Position numbers and translations under genes: made by a program | Notes under the pieces: generated by a model | Seen by the model: only the letters and a program-made list of their open reading frames with translations | Told to the model about the DNA's origin: nothing | Databases searched by the model: none | Shown: positions 1 to 9,404 of the stretch, one piece after another | Layout of the letters: each line of letters begins with the position of its first letter | Numbering within the stretch: the first letter of the stretch is position 1 | Source of the DNA: CAZKNF01 sp964554105 | Lineage (GTDB): Bacteria > Bacteroidota > Rhodothermia > Rhodothermales > VXPQ01 | Length of the DNA stretch: 64,000 bases | Reading direction: 5' to 3' | Assembly (NCBI GenBank): GCA_964554105.1 | Contig: CAZKNF010000007.1 | Span: 1-64,000, forward strand

Positions 1-1
1 C

Positions 2-259
2 GATTTTCGATCGTTCTTCCGAAAACGCGCGACACTCGCTGCAACAACACTTCGGAATCGAGATCTGGATTATAAGATCAAGTTGACGCACGATTTCGTC
101 ACTCAGAAGATGCCTCTGTTCATAGATGGCCGGTTAAAACCGGTAATCGACCGCGTTGTTGACTGGTCCGACGTAGCGGACGCTCACAGGTACATGGGCG
201 AGAATCGGAATAAGGGAAAGATCGTGCTCAAAGTGCGGCAGCAGACCCCGCGGCGGTAA
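2..259 (+). CDS. Zinc-type quinone oxidoreductase / MDR dehydrogenase, C-terminal fragment
   Basis: The 5' end lies outside the window; 85 C-terminal codons remain before the TAA at 257-259. The fragment reads KRATLAATTLRNR, then a DYK-KLTHDF helix, then GRLKPVIDRV, and ends HRYMGENRNKGKIVLKV. These blocks are the usual C-terminus of NADPH:quinone oxidoreductases and related medium-chain dehydrogenases, where the last helix and strand pack on the catalytic domain. The cofactor-binding region is not visible, so the substrate cannot be stated. The stop is followed closely by the next plus-strand frame, although that gene probably starts about 110 nt further on. Confidence 0.8.
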   Translation, partial: DFRSFFRKRATLAATTLRNRDLDYKIKLTHDFVTQKMPLFIDGRLKPVIDRVVDWSDVADAHRYMGENRNKGKIVLKVRQQTPRR

Positions 260-372
260 ACTTGGAACAGGCGCAGGCGGTGGGACCCACCTCTGCCGCT
301 CCGCGTAGGCACTTCGAAATCGTCGCGAATGCAGACGCTGCGACGGCCGAACCGCCATTCAATCACAACCAT

Positions 373-3300
373 ATGCCTCCTCAAGGTTCATCCGGCCCGC
401 ATCGTCGCGGCTTCATCGGCAGCTCTGCAGCGTGTATGCTGGTCGTTGCGTTTGCTTTTATTTTCGGCGCCTGCCAAGAACAGGATTCGACTCGCGTTCT
501 CGTCCTCACGGCCGCGGATGACTTCCGCCACGGTTCCACTGATGCCGGAATTGAAGCGCTTCGACAAATCGCGGTAGAGAGCGATTTTGAGATCGACGTG
601 GCCGATTCTGCGGATGCTGTCTCCGAATCGAATCTGATGAACTATCGGGCCGTGGTGTTTCTTAACACGTCCGGTGATGTGCTCGACTACAATCAGCAGG
701 CAGATTTCGAGCGATTCATTCAGGCAGGCGGGGGATATGTGGGCATCCACAGCGCGGCCGAGACTGAGATGGAGTGGGAATGGTACGGGCGGCTGGTGGG
801 GGCGTATTTCGATCAGCCCATTTCTGAGTTCCCGCGCATGACGCCAGGCGTGCTTACGGTTTCCGCGCAGCATCCCGCTAGTGATTCGATACCGTCAGCA
901 TGGAATCACACGGATGAGTGGTACCGCTTCGATATCAGGAGTGCAGACGTGGAGGTCGTGCTTCAGCTCGAGAATCAGGATGAACCAGGGGGGAGCGAGC
1001 CGATCGCGTGGCGCCATTCGTACGACGGGGGTCGCGCCTTTTATACAGCGCTGGGGCACAATCCGGAAGTCTTCGGAAGTGCCGCCTTTCGCGAGCATCT
1101 CACCGCAGGGTTCGAGTATGTGCTCGGCGATCGCGAGCCGCTCGACTATTCCGCGGCCGCCACGACGCGGATGCCCGAAGCAGATCGCTTCGAGCGAGAC
1201 ATGTTGGCGGATAGTCTTAATGAGCCGACCGAGTTGGAGCTCTTAGGCAACGGCAACATCCTATTCGCCGAGCGGAAGGGGGCGGTTAAGCTGTATAATG
1301 CGGCTGGAGATTCCGTGCAGACCATCGCACAGCTCGACGTCCACACCGAGTTCGAGGACGGGTTGATGGGTCTCGCTCTGGATCCTGATTTCGAGCAGAA
1401 CAACTGGGTGTACCTGTACTATTCACCGTCAGGGACTGAGCCGCAACAACATCTTTCACGGTTCGTGCTGAGGGATGACAGCCTACTTATGGATTCGGAG
1501 ATCGTGATGCTCGTCGTTGCGACGCAGCGTGACGAATGCTGTCATACGGGAGGATCGGTCGAGTTTGGACCGGGCGGCAACCTGTTCCTGTCGACGGGTG
1601 ACGATGCCAACCCGTTCGAATCCGACGGCTTTGCTCCAATCGACGAGCGGCCCGGCCGTTCTCCTTTCGACGCACAGGGGTCGTCGGCGAACACCAACGA
1701 TTTACGCGGAAAGATTCTGCGCATCACGCCGCAGGACGACGGGTCCTACACCATTCCAGATGGCAATCTTTTTGCTCCCGGCACGCCGGATACACATCCG
1801 GAAATCTACGTTATGGGTAATCGAAACCCGTACAGGATCTCTATCGATCAGAAGACCGGCTATCTGTACTGGGGCGAGGTTGGTCCGGATGCGGCTGAAA
1901 ACGACTCGCTGCGTGGGCCGCGCGGCTACGACGAAGTGAATCAGGCGCGCGAGGCGGGGTTCTTTGGCTGGCCGCACTTCGTAGGTGACAATTACGCTTA
2001 CGTCGACTACGATTTTGCATCGGAAGCGTCAGGCGAGCCATTCGATCCGGAATCCCCGATCAACGATTCTCCCAACAACACGGGTCTCCGGGAGCTGCCA
2101 CCTGCGCAGCCGGCGTTCGTGTGGTATCCCTACGCGGAATCACCCGAATTTCCGATCGTCGGTACGGGAGGTCGGAATGCGATGGCCGGTCCGGTCTTTT
2201 ATTCGGATTTGTTCAGTCAGGATGATGGCACGTTCCCGGCGTACTACGACGGGAAGCTGTTTATCTACGATTGGATCAGGGGATGGGTGCTTGTGGCCAC
2301 GCTGGATGCCGACCATGAGCTGGTACGTTTGGAGCCGTTTATGCCGTCTGTGCGGTGGAGCAACGCCATTGACATGGCCTTCGACGAACATGGCATCCTG
2401 TACGTCGTGGAGTACGGTACGGGATGGTTCGAGCAGAACGCCGACGCGCGGTTGAATCGTGTACGGTACAACACGGGCAACAGGCGGCCGGTCGCGCGCA
2501 TCAGGGCCGACAGCACGGTGGGAGCCGAGCCGTTCACCGTTCGCTTCTCGGCGGCCGCTTCGACTGACCCGGACGGCGACGATCTGGATTATTCGTGGAG
2601 CATCGCCGGCCGTGGCGCGGACCGAACAGAAAGTCCGGAGTACGAATACACTTTTGATGAAGCGGGTGTTTACGGCGTAGTTCTGACGGTGAGCGATGCT
2701 GACGGCGCATCGGCAACCGATGCGATCGATGTGCGGGTGGGGAATGCTCCGCCGAACGTAGACTTCGAGATCGACGGCAATCGGAGTTTTTACTGGGACG
2801 GCCGAACCGTGGATTACGCCATAAACGTCCGAGATCCGGAGACGGGCACGGTCGACATCTCGTCCATTGATGCAGATGCCATTTATGTCGCTTTCGACTA
2901 TCTCGAAGAAGGCGTCGAAACGAACATGCTTGCGGAAGGCCACCAGTCGGACCCGGACGGGGGTACGATTCCGGAGGGAAGGCAGTTAATCGACGAGAGC
3001 GACTGTCAGGCGTGCCATTCGACGACAGCGCGATCCATCGGGCCCAGCTACGTCGACGTGGCTCTGCGATATCGCGATGAGCCCGATGCGGTGCCGATGC
3101 TGGCGGCGAAGATCATCCAGGGTGGCGGCGGCATATGGGGCGAACAAACGATGTCCGCACATCCGCAGCTCAGCGAAGAGGAGGCGTCGACGATGGTCGA
3201 GTACATCCTCACCCTGACGGATGAGGAGTCGGTGGAGCCGGGTCTTCCGCCATCCGGCCGGTTCTCCGCCGACGAGCATACTGCCGACACGTCGTCGGGC

Positions 3301-3828
3301 ACCTACGTCCTGCGCGCGCGCTTTACTGATGCCGGCGCGGACGGTGCCGAGCCTGCAGTAGGGCAGAGTCTACTGATACTTCGCCATCCGCGGGTTCAGG
3401 CAGAAAGCTTCGACGCATCTCGTCAGGTCGGCGTTGCCCGTGGCGGGCCCGATTCCGGATCCCTGGTCAAGAATATCTACGACGGGTCGTATCTCGCCTT
3501 TCAGAATGTGGATCTCACGGACATCGATCGACTCCGCTACGGTGCCGAGACCAATCCTCTCCATTCTTCGGGCGGCCGCATCGAGCTAAGGCTGGATGCT
3601 CCGGATGGACGTCTGGTGAGCACCGCCAATGTAGCTGCACCGGAAGATTCCGACTCGTTCGGTACGCGTGAGATCTCGGCTGACGTCGAGCCATCCACCG
3701 GAGCACACGATCTCTATTTTGTTTTTCGGAATGATCGAGGTGCGACCCCTGAGGCCCTCTTCTTGCTGGATTGGATCGAGTTCGAGCCCCGACCCACGGC
3801 CGTACAGAGGAGTGCAGACGCAGAGTAA
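373..3828 (+). CDS. Multidomain secreted lipoprotein: ThuA + PQQ-type sugar dehydrogenase + PKD + cytochrome c + CBM6-like
   Basis: About 1151 residues from the ATG at 373. The frame is open back to a TTG at 262, and another ATG at 436 also precedes the signal. A basic RR segment, a hydrophobic stretch and FGAC form a lipoprotein-like signal. Modules in order: a ThuA-like glutamine-amidotransferase fold (about 40-250); a glucose/sorbosone dehydrogenase-type beta propeller (about 270-700, with DGLMGLALDPDF and a CCHTGGS segment); a PKD domain (about 705-790, STDPDGDDLDYSW); a class I cytochrome c with CQACH at 878-882 and likely distal Met927; and a CBM6-like C-terminus (about 1006-1133). Such proteins probably oxidise polysaccharide-derived sugars at the cell surface and pass electrons to the attached haem. 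Substrate unknown. Confidence 0.87.
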   Translation: MPPQGSSGPHRRGFIGSSAACMLVVAFAFIFGACQEQDSTRVLVLTAADDFRHGSTDAGIEALRQIAVESDFEIDVADSADAVSESNLMNYRAVVFLNTSGDVLDYNQQADFERFIQAGGGYVGIHSAAETEMEWEWYGRLVGAYFDQPISEFPRMTPGVLTVSAQHPASDSIPSAWNHTDEWYRFDIRSADVEVVLQLENQDEPGGSEPIAWRHSYDGGRAFYTALGHNPEVFGSAAFREHLTAGFEYVLGDREPLDYSAAATTRMPEADRFERDMLADSLNEPTELELLGNGNILFAERKGAVKLYNAAGDSVQTIAQLDVHTEFEDGLMGLALDPDFEQNNWVYLYYSPSGTEPQQHLSRFVLRDDSLLMDSEIVMLVVATQRDECCHTGGSVEFGPGGNLFLSTGDDANPFESDGFAPIDERPGRSPFDAQGSSANTNDLRGKILRITPQDDGSYTIPDGNLFAPGTPDTHPEIYVMGNRNPYRISIDQKTGYLYWGEVGPDAAENDSLRGPRGYDEVNQAREAGFFGWPHFVGDNYAYVDYDFASEASGEPFDPESPINDSPNNTGLRELPPAQPAFVWYPYAESPEFPIVGTGGRNAMAGPVFYSDLFSQDDGTFPAYYDGKLFIYDWIRGWVLVATLDADHELVRLEPFMPSVRWSNAIDMAFDEHGILYVVEYGTGWFEQNADARLNRVRYNTGNRRPVARIRADSTVGAEPFTVRFSAAASTDPDGDDLDYSWSIAGRGADRTESPEYEYTFDEAGVYGVVLTVSDADGASATDAIDVRVGNAPPNVDFEIDGNRSFYWDGRTVDYAINVRDPETGTVDISSIDADAIYVAFDYLEEGVETNMLAEGHQSDPDGGTIPEGRQLIDESDCQACHSTTARSIGPSYVDVALRYRDEPDAVPMLAAKIIQGGGGIWGEQTMSAHPQLSEEEASTMVEYILTLTDEESVEPGLPPSGRFSADEHTADTSSGTYVLRARFTDAGADGAEPAVGQSLLILRHPRVQAESFDASRQVGVARGGPDSGSLVKNIYDGSYLAFQNVDLTDIDRLRYGAETNPLHSSGGRIELRLDAPDGRLVSTANVAAPEDSDSFGTREISADVEPSTGAHDLYFVFRNDRGATPEALFLLDWIEFEPRPTAVQRSADAE

Positions 3829-3853
3829 GAATCGGTGATTCAGGTATCAGAGC

Positions 3854-5419
3854 CTACTCCGGTTTCGTCAGGGCGGTGATCGACGTCTGGCCTTCACCGA
3901 CGAGCACCCGTACGAGGAAGGATTCCCCGGGCTCGATGTCCTGGTAGACGTCCTCGAATTCGTCCAGACTGCTAACGGGTTGTCTATCGACTTCGACGAT
4001 AATCTGGCCCTGGCGAAGCGCTGCGTCCCGGTATGCGTCACTTGCAGGATTCACCTGCGTGATCATGACGCCGTCGACATTTTGCTCGATACCCGCTCGA
4101 CGGGCAAGCTCCGGCGTAAGATCGCTGAGGCTGAGTCCGAGATCCTCCATCATCTGGCCGCGGTCGGAGAGATCTTGCTCGCGATCGGCGGCCGATGCCG
4201 TTTCGTCACCACCTTCCCAGCCGCCGAGCTCGACCTCGAGCGTCCGCTCGCTGCCTTCATCATTCGTCACGGTAAGCGAGACCTCGTCGCCGGGGCTCAT
4301 AGCACCGATCATCTGCGAGAGCTGGAGATGGTTGGTCAGTTCCTGTCCGTTAATCGAAATGATGACATCACCGGCCTCGAGACCCGCTCGATCTGCGGAC
4401 GAGTTCGGTAAAACGCTGGATACCACGGCTGCACCACGAGGCAGGTCTAGCGCTTGGATGAGACTCTGGCTTGCCGGACCGAACTGAACGCCGAGCCGTG
4501 CTCGATTGACGCGCCCGGTCTCCATCAGCTGGTCCGCAACTGATCGTACGGTGTTAACCGGTATCGCGAATCCGATTCCCTGGTTGCCGCCGGTTCGTGA
4601 AATAATGGCCGTATTGATGCCGATCAGACGACCATTCAGATCCACCAGTGGACCCCCCGAGTTGCCGGGGTTAATGGCGGCGTCCGTCTGGAGAAAATTA
4701 TGAATCTGGCTGGGTCCGTTTCCATCCAAACTCGGGCTCATTCCGCCCTGAAGTCGGCCGGTAGCGCTGATGATTCCGGCAGTCACCGTGTTACTCAGAC
4801 TTTCGCTGAGCGGCGAACCGAAAGCCATGACCCACTGCCCGACACGGATGCCGTCAGAATCTCCGAACGACACGAACGGGAGGCCGTCCTGGTCGATACG
4901 GATTACGGCGACGTCGCTGACGGCGTCGGCACCGATGACTTCGGCGCCATGGCGGGTTCCATCCATCATGACGACCGTAAGCTCGTCAGCGCCGTCTACC
5001 ACGTGATTGTTGGTGAGGATGTATCCGTTCTCCTGTATGATGACTCCCGATCCGAGCCCAGTGCGCGGCATCGGCTGCTGCTGCGGTCCTTCAAACTGGA
5101 ACGGACCGCCAAAGAAATCTTCGAACGGAGTGCCTTCGAATGGATTTCGGCGTTGCTCCCCGTCACGAGAAACTATCGTCTCGGCCGTGATCTGAACGAC
5201 GGTGGGGTTGACTCTCTCTGCTACCTCCGTGAAAGCATCCTCCAGATTGGCGACTCCCGGCACATTGTTGTCGATTGCCGTTCCGTCGGCGGCACGAGAT
5301 TCGACACCGACAGCATCGCCAAGATCGAAAAGGTTTGCGCCAACCGTCGTGAACATGATGCCCGAGAGGAATGCCACGACTACGATAGCGGCGATGGAAA
5401 CTCTTCCTTTTGCTCTCAT
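3854..5419 (-). CDS. degQ: Periplasmic serine protease/chaperone of the DegP/DegQ (HtrA) family
   Basis: 521 residues. An N-terminal hydrophobic segment (about 7-28) acts as signal or anchor. The trypsin-like domain has the complete triad: His139 in TNNHVVDGAD, Asp169 in SDVAVIRID and Ser254 in NPGNSGGPLVD. Two PDZ domains follow (about 300-395 and 425-515), the DegP/DegQ rather than DegS arrangement. The linker after residue 85 is rich in Phe, Pro and Gln, like the LA loop. The family degrades or refolds misfolded envelope proteins. The gene is convergent with the preceding large lipoprotein gene and has 268 bp of non-coding DNA upstream, so it is probably transcribed alone. DegP, DegQ and MucD cannot be told apart from sequence alone. 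Confidence 0.93.
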   Translation of the reverse strand: MRAKGRVSIAAIVVVAFLSGIMFTTVGANLFDLGDAVGVESRAADGTAIDNNVPGVANLEDAFTEVAERVNPTVVQITAETIVSRDGEQRRNPFEGTPFEDFFGGPFQFEGPQQQPMPRTGLGSGVIIQENGYILTNNHVVDGADELTVVMMDGTRHGAEVIGADAVSDVAVIRIDQDGLPFVSFGDSDGIRVGQWVMAFGSPLSESLSNTVTAGIISATGRLQGGMSPSLDGNGPSQIHNFLQTDAAINPGNSGGPLVDLNGRLIGINTAIISRTGGNQGIGFAIPVNTVRSVADQLMETGRVNRARLGVQFGPASQSLIQALDLPRGAAVVSSVLPNSSADRAGLEAGDVIISINGQELTNHLQLSQMIGAMSPGDEVSLTVTNDEGSERTLEVELGGWEGGDETASAADREQDLSDRGQMMEDLGLSLSDLTPELARRAGIEQNVDGVMITQVNPASDAYRDAALRQGQIIVEVDRQPVSSLDEFEDVYQDIEPGESFLVRVLVGEGQTSITALTKPE

Positions 5420-5687
5420 TTTTTCTATGCGTTCTTGTACAGGCGAGTGTCTATGAAATCATACAGTACTACGGGCGCTCCGCAACGGCTCGGTCGTACA
5501 ACGTACGTCAGAACGGCAGACGCAAGGCCTTGTGCGGCACCTGACCTAGATCTTGAAAAAAACGTGCCAGCCTCCCGAGATAGTATGAAGCAGGCATAGG
5601 ATGAGTCGTTTCCGCCTGCCGCGGGAAATTACGTGAATGGTACCCGAGTGTGCCTGATGCTGTGTGGACGGCCGTGCACACGGTCGT

Positions 5688-7094
5688 TCAACCGGGAATT
5701 CCCGGCTCGGTCATCTGACGCACGTCCAATATTGAATCGAGCTCCTCATCGGACACCAAATCCATTTCCTTGACTACCTGGCGCACGGACTTTCGTTCGG
5801 AGGCTGCCTGCTTCGCGACTCGAGAGGCCATGTCGTATCCGATTGCAGAATTCAGTGCGGTGGCGATCGAAGGATTGAGCTCTAGAAGCTCACGGCAGCG
5901 TTCATGGTCGGCTTCAATCCGATCGACGCAGTTCTCGCGAAAAGTATCGCATCCGTTCGCGAGAATTGATATGTCCTGGAGCACGGCGTGTGCCATGATG
6001 GGCATCATCACGTTGAGTTCGAAATTGCCGTGCTGGCCGCACACCATGACGGTGGTGTAATCGCCCATGACGCGGGCACAGATCATCATCATGGCTTCGC
6101 AGAGCACCGGATTAACTTTGCCAGGCATGATGGAGGAGCCCGGCTGGAGGGCGGGAAGCCGGATTTCCGAGAGCCCGCTGGTCGGTCCGCTGGAGAGATG
6201 ACGAATGTCATTCGCAATTTTCATTAGGGCTACGGCGAGTGTATTGAGCGCGCCTGACGTGCTGACGTATGCGTCCTTTGCAGACTGCGATTCGAAGTGA
6301 TTCTCCGCCTCGCGAAAAGCAAGGCCTGCAATGTCGCCGATCTTCGCGATCGCTTTCTCGGGAAAATCGATGTGCCGGTTGATACCCGTTCCGGTCGCCG
6401 TACCGCCGAGGGCGAGTTCCGCCAGTTCGTTCGATGCTCCGCGCAGCCGCCGGATCGCATGGTGAATCTGTGATGCATACCCCCCAAATTCCTGCCCCAA
6501 TCTGACAGGCGTCGCGTCCATCAGGTGCGTACGCCCGCTTTTCAAGACATCGTCGAACTCCTCGGCTTTCGCAGCAAGCGCGTCGTGCAGGTTAGAGAGC
6601 GCAGGGATGAGCTCCCGTTCGATACCGACGCGCGCAGCAATATGCATTGCGGTCGGAATGACGTCGTTGGACGACTGCGACATGTTGACAGCATCATTCG
6701 GGTGAACGCCTCGGTCGCCGCGCTTGCCTCCGAGCGCCTCTGTGGCCAGGTTCGCGATGACTTCGTTGGCATTCATGTTCGTCGACGTGCCGCTGCCCGT
6801 TTGAAAGACGTCGAGGACAAACTGATCGTCCACCCGGCCGTCGATCACATCCTGCGCACCATCAATGATCGCCTTCGCCGTATCGTCTTCCAGGAGTCCG
6901 AGCTCCAGATTGGCATGTGCTGCAGCCTGTTTGACGATGCCCAGCGCCTCGATGAACCTCCTTGGGAAACGTAGATCGCTAATCGGGAAATTAATGGCCG
7001 CACGACGCGTTTGCGCTCCGTAGAGCGCATTTGCGGGTACGTCCACATCCCCAAGTGAATCGTTCTCTACGCGAAAATCAGACATGTTTGGCAA
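5688..7094 (-). CDS. fumC: Class II fumarate hydratase
   Basis: 468 residues, normal length for the class II enzyme. It interconverts fumarate and L-malate in the TCA cycle, in the cytoplasm, without an iron-sulfur cluster. The superfamily signature GSSIMPGKVNP is at 319-329 and carries the catalytic-loop serine. GRTHLMDATP, with the active-site His190, and the substrate-binding HPNDAVNMSQSSND block (141-154) are intact. Aspartase is the nearest alternative, but SGTSTNMNANEV together with HPNDAVN fits fumarase. It is divergent from panC across about 190 bp that contains direct repeats. Confidence 0.95.
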   Translation of the reverse strand: MPNMSDFRVENDSLGDVDVPANALYGAQTRRAAINFPISDLRFPRRFIEALGIVKQAAAHANLELGLLEDDTAKAIIDGAQDVIDGRVDDQFVLDVFQTGSGTSTNMNANEVIANLATEALGGKRGDRGVHPNDAVNMSQSSNDVIPTAMHIAARVGIERELIPALSNLHDALAAKAEEFDDVLKSGRTHLMDATPVRLGQEFGGYASQIHHAIRRLRGASNELAELALGGTATGTGINRHIDFPEKAIAKIGDIAGLAFREAENHFESQSAKDAYVSTSGALNTLAVALMKIANDIRHLSSGPTSGLSEIRLPALQPGSSIMPGKVNPVLCEAMMMICARVMGDYTTVMVCGQHGNFELNVMMPIMAHAVLQDISILANGCDTFRENCVDRIEADHERCRELLELNPSIATALNSAIGYDMASRVAKQAASERKSVRQVVKEMDLVSDEELDSILDVRQMTEPGIPG

Positions 7095-7126
7095 GGACCT
7101 TAAGGTGAGTGATCACCGGCGAAATC

Positions 7127-7208
7127 TATACGCAAGCTCGTTCGTAGTATACCAGTTATGTACTATAGAGGTCGAACGCGGCAGGACTTTACGAAATTAT
7201 ACGCAAGC
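7127..7208. repeat. Pair of 11-bp direct repeats in the fumC-panC divergent region
   Basis: TATACGCAAGC occurs at 7127-7137 and again at 7198-7208. Each copy is preceded by a GAAAT(C) stretch. The 71-bp period is close to seven helical turns. Between the copies is an imperfect palindrome (TAGTATA ... TGTACTA, 7145-7165). The location between two divergent starts makes a regulator-binding region plausible, but no known operator is recognised. Confidence 0.4.
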
Positions 7209-7282
7209 GCAGTCGGAATTATGCGTGTACTCCATCCAACTTCTAATCGTTTGATTATGCGCATCGAGATGGTACGCTACTG

Positions 7283-8173
7283 ATGGAGGCGATTCGACGG
7301 GTGCCGATCGTACGTTCCGTTCGGGAGATGCGGGCACGGTCTGATGAGCGCCGCCGGGCGGGGCGGCGGATCGTGCTCGTACCGACTATGGGCGCTCTGC
7401 ATGCGGGGCATCTGTCTCTGGTTCGAGAGGGATTGGAGCATGGCGACGACCTCATCGTGTCGATTTTCGTAAACCCGACACAGTTCGGACCTGGAGAGGA
7501 TTACCGGAGGTACCCCCGGCCCTTGGACAAGGATATCGCACTTCTGGAATCGACGGGCGCTGATGTCACGTTGTTCACGCCGGAGGAAGACGAAATGTAT
7601 CCCGGCGGGATGGAGGCGAACGTGACGTGGATCTCCGTAGATGGGTTGAATGAGCACCTCTGTGGACGACATCGGCCCGGCCATTTTCGCGGCGTCGCGA
7701 CCGTTGTTGCGAAGCTGTTCAACGCGTGCCGTCCGGACGTTGCCATGTTCGGTTTGAAGGACGCTCAGCAGTTCGTGATTCTTGAACGGATGGTACAGGA
7801 TCTGCACTTCGACGTACAGCTAGTCGGCGTACCGACCGTGCGGCACGAGGACGGCCTTGCACGCTCCTCGCGCAACATGTATTTGAACAGCGATGAACGT
7901 CGGCAGGCCGTCGTCCTCTCGCGGGCTGTTTTCCAGGCAGAACAGCTCGTTCGGCAAGGGGAGGTGCGCCCGCAGATGCTCATTGATTTGATGCAGGGGA
8001 TCCTCGCGGAGGCTTCCGGAGCACGTGTTCAATATGCCGAAGTAGTAGATGCGGAGACACTTCAGCCTCTCGACGGAATTTGTCCGGGACAGCGCGTGCT
8101 TATGGCCGTCGCCGTGTATTTCGGGAGCACTCGACTTATCGACAACGTCTTCGTTCGGGCTCCGGTGAAATAA
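7283..8173 (+). CDS. panC: Pantothenate synthetase
   Basis: 296 residues. It condenses D-pantoate and beta-alanine with ATP to give pantothenate, the coenzyme A precursor. The nucleotidyltransferase HIGH-like motif is HAGH at 40-43, following VPTMGALHAGH. Other hallmarks are FVNPTQFGPGEDYRRYPR, the GRHRPGHFRGVATVV loop and the C-terminal LARSSRNMYL KMSKS-equivalent segment. No panB or panD lies next to it. It is convergent with phoH, with 13 bp between the stops. Confidence 0.96.
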   Translation: MEAIRRVPIVRSVREMRARSDERRRAGRRIVLVPTMGALHAGHLSLVREGLEHGDDLIVSIFVNPTQFGPGEDYRRYPRPLDKDIALLESTGADVTLFTPEEDEMYPGGMEANVTWISVDGLNEHLCGRHRPGHFRGVATVVAKLFNACRPDVAMFGLKDAQQFVILERMVQDLHFDVQLVGVPTVRHEDGLARSSRNMYLNSDERRQAVVLSRAVFQAEQLVRQGEVRPQMLIDLMQGILAEASGARVQYAEVVDAETLQPLDGICPGQRVLMAVAVYFGSTRLIDNVFVRAPVK

Positions 8174-8186
8174 CGCCCCATGCAAG

Positions 8187-9212
8187 TCAGCTCGATTCGT
8201 CCCCTTCGGGCTTGTGACGAGCGTAGGCATCGATGATGTCCTTGACGAGGCGGTGACGCACCACGTCTCCTTTGTCGAAGTGGATAAACTCGATGCCCTC
8301 GACGCCCTCCAGAATTTCCTGTGCTTCGATCAGACCGCTGACTTCTCTTGACGGGAGATCCGTCTGCGTTACGTCGCCTGTGATGATCGCCCGGCTGTTG
8401 ACACCCAATCTGGTCAAGAACATCTTCATTTGAAGCGAGGTGGCATTCTGCGCCTCATCCAGAATGACGAAGGCAGAGTTGAGTGTCCGTCCCCGCATAT
8501 AGGCGAGCGGCACGATCTCAACTCTGTTCTTTTCGATCAGTGCACGCAGCTTTTCACCCTCCAGCATATCTTCGAGTGCGTCATAGAGCGGCCGAAGATA
8601 GGGATCCACCTTCTCGCGGAAATCGCCGGGAAGAAATCCCAGGCGCTCACCGGCTTCCACTGCGGGTCGGGAGAGCACGATGCGCTTCACGTGGCGGGAT
8701 TTCAGGGCCGCTACGGCAAGCGCGACCGCCGTATACGTTTTCCCGGTTCCGGCGGGGCCAATAGCGAACAGAAGGTCGTTCGTTCTCGCGGCCTCCACCA
8801 GTCGAGCCTGATTCGGAGTTCGCGCTTTTACCGTTCCGCCGCTCGGCGTGAAGAGGACGACGTCTCGCGCGTCGATCCCGAAATCTCCTGCGCCGTCTCC
8901 GGCCGTATAGAGGGCAAGTACGGTATCGACATCCTTTTCGGTCAGATTACCGTTTCGATTAAGAATGACGATCAGCTCGTCGACGATCTTCTCTATACCT
9001 TCTAGAGGCTCCGTTTCACCCTGTAAGATGAGTTCGTGGCCGCGCGCAGTGATCTGTGTGTTGGGAAATGCTGCCTCTATCTTGCGCAGATAGACATCGT
9101 TAAACCCGTACAGTAGGAGGGGTTCGGCACCCTCGATGACCAGCTTCTTATTCGCCAAGTGCTTCCTAAATTCGTTTCGGATGGTGATTAGAACTTCGAT
9201 CCCTTCAAGCAA
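8187..9212 (-). CDS. phoH: PhoH-like ATPase
   Basis: 341 residues, typical of the chromosomal PhoH/YbeZ type. An N-terminal KH-like region (about 20-85) precedes the P-loop ATPase domain. Walker A is GPAGTGKT at 152-159, and Walker B is in the VILDEAQN segment. The family is linked to RNA metabolism and to ybeY and ribosome maturation, but no ybeY is present here. The cellular role remains loosely defined. Confidence 0.93.
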   Translation of the reverse strand: MLEGIEVLITIRNEFRKHLANKKLVIEGAEPLLLYGFNDVYLRKIEAAFPNTQITARGHELILQGETEPLEGIEKIVDELIVILNRNGNLTEKDVDTVLALYTAGDGAGDFGIDARDVVLFTPSGGTVKARTPNQARLVEAARTNDLLFAIGPAGTGKTYTAVALAVAALKSRHVKRIVLSRPAVEAGERLGFLPGDFREKVDPYLRPLYDALEDMLEGEKLRALIEKNRVEIVPLAYMRGRTLNSAFVILDEAQNATSLQMKMFLTRLGVNSRAIITGDVTQTDLPSREVSGLIEAQEILEGVEGIEFIHFDKGDVVRHRLVKDIIDAYARHKPEGDESS

Positions 9213-9404
9213 AGAGAATCACGTTCCGGCGAAGCGACGTTACACTGCGTCCCATACGCGATTCCAAACGCAATGGCCTTTGCGGGTTTGTCGCAGGGGC
9301 ATACGTGATCACAGTACGCATGTTGTCGCTGATACGGCAGCGCACCGTCATGGTGCCCTTTTTGTCCGTAAAGATTCAGAAGTAAATAACGAAGTTACTC
9401 CGAA

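Noticed and set aside
2140..2943. 267-codon minus-strand frame within the ThuA multidomain gene
   Set aside because: Antisense to the propeller and PKD domains, without any protein-family features.
3829..3853. Short GAATC/GATTC hairpin between the convergent ThuA-type gene and degQ
   Set aside because: Only five-base arms and no T-run, so it is too weak to call a terminator.
4700..5599. 299-codon plus-strand frame opposite degQ
   Set aside because: Protease motifs and the catalytic triad are on the minus strand; this frame is a shadow.
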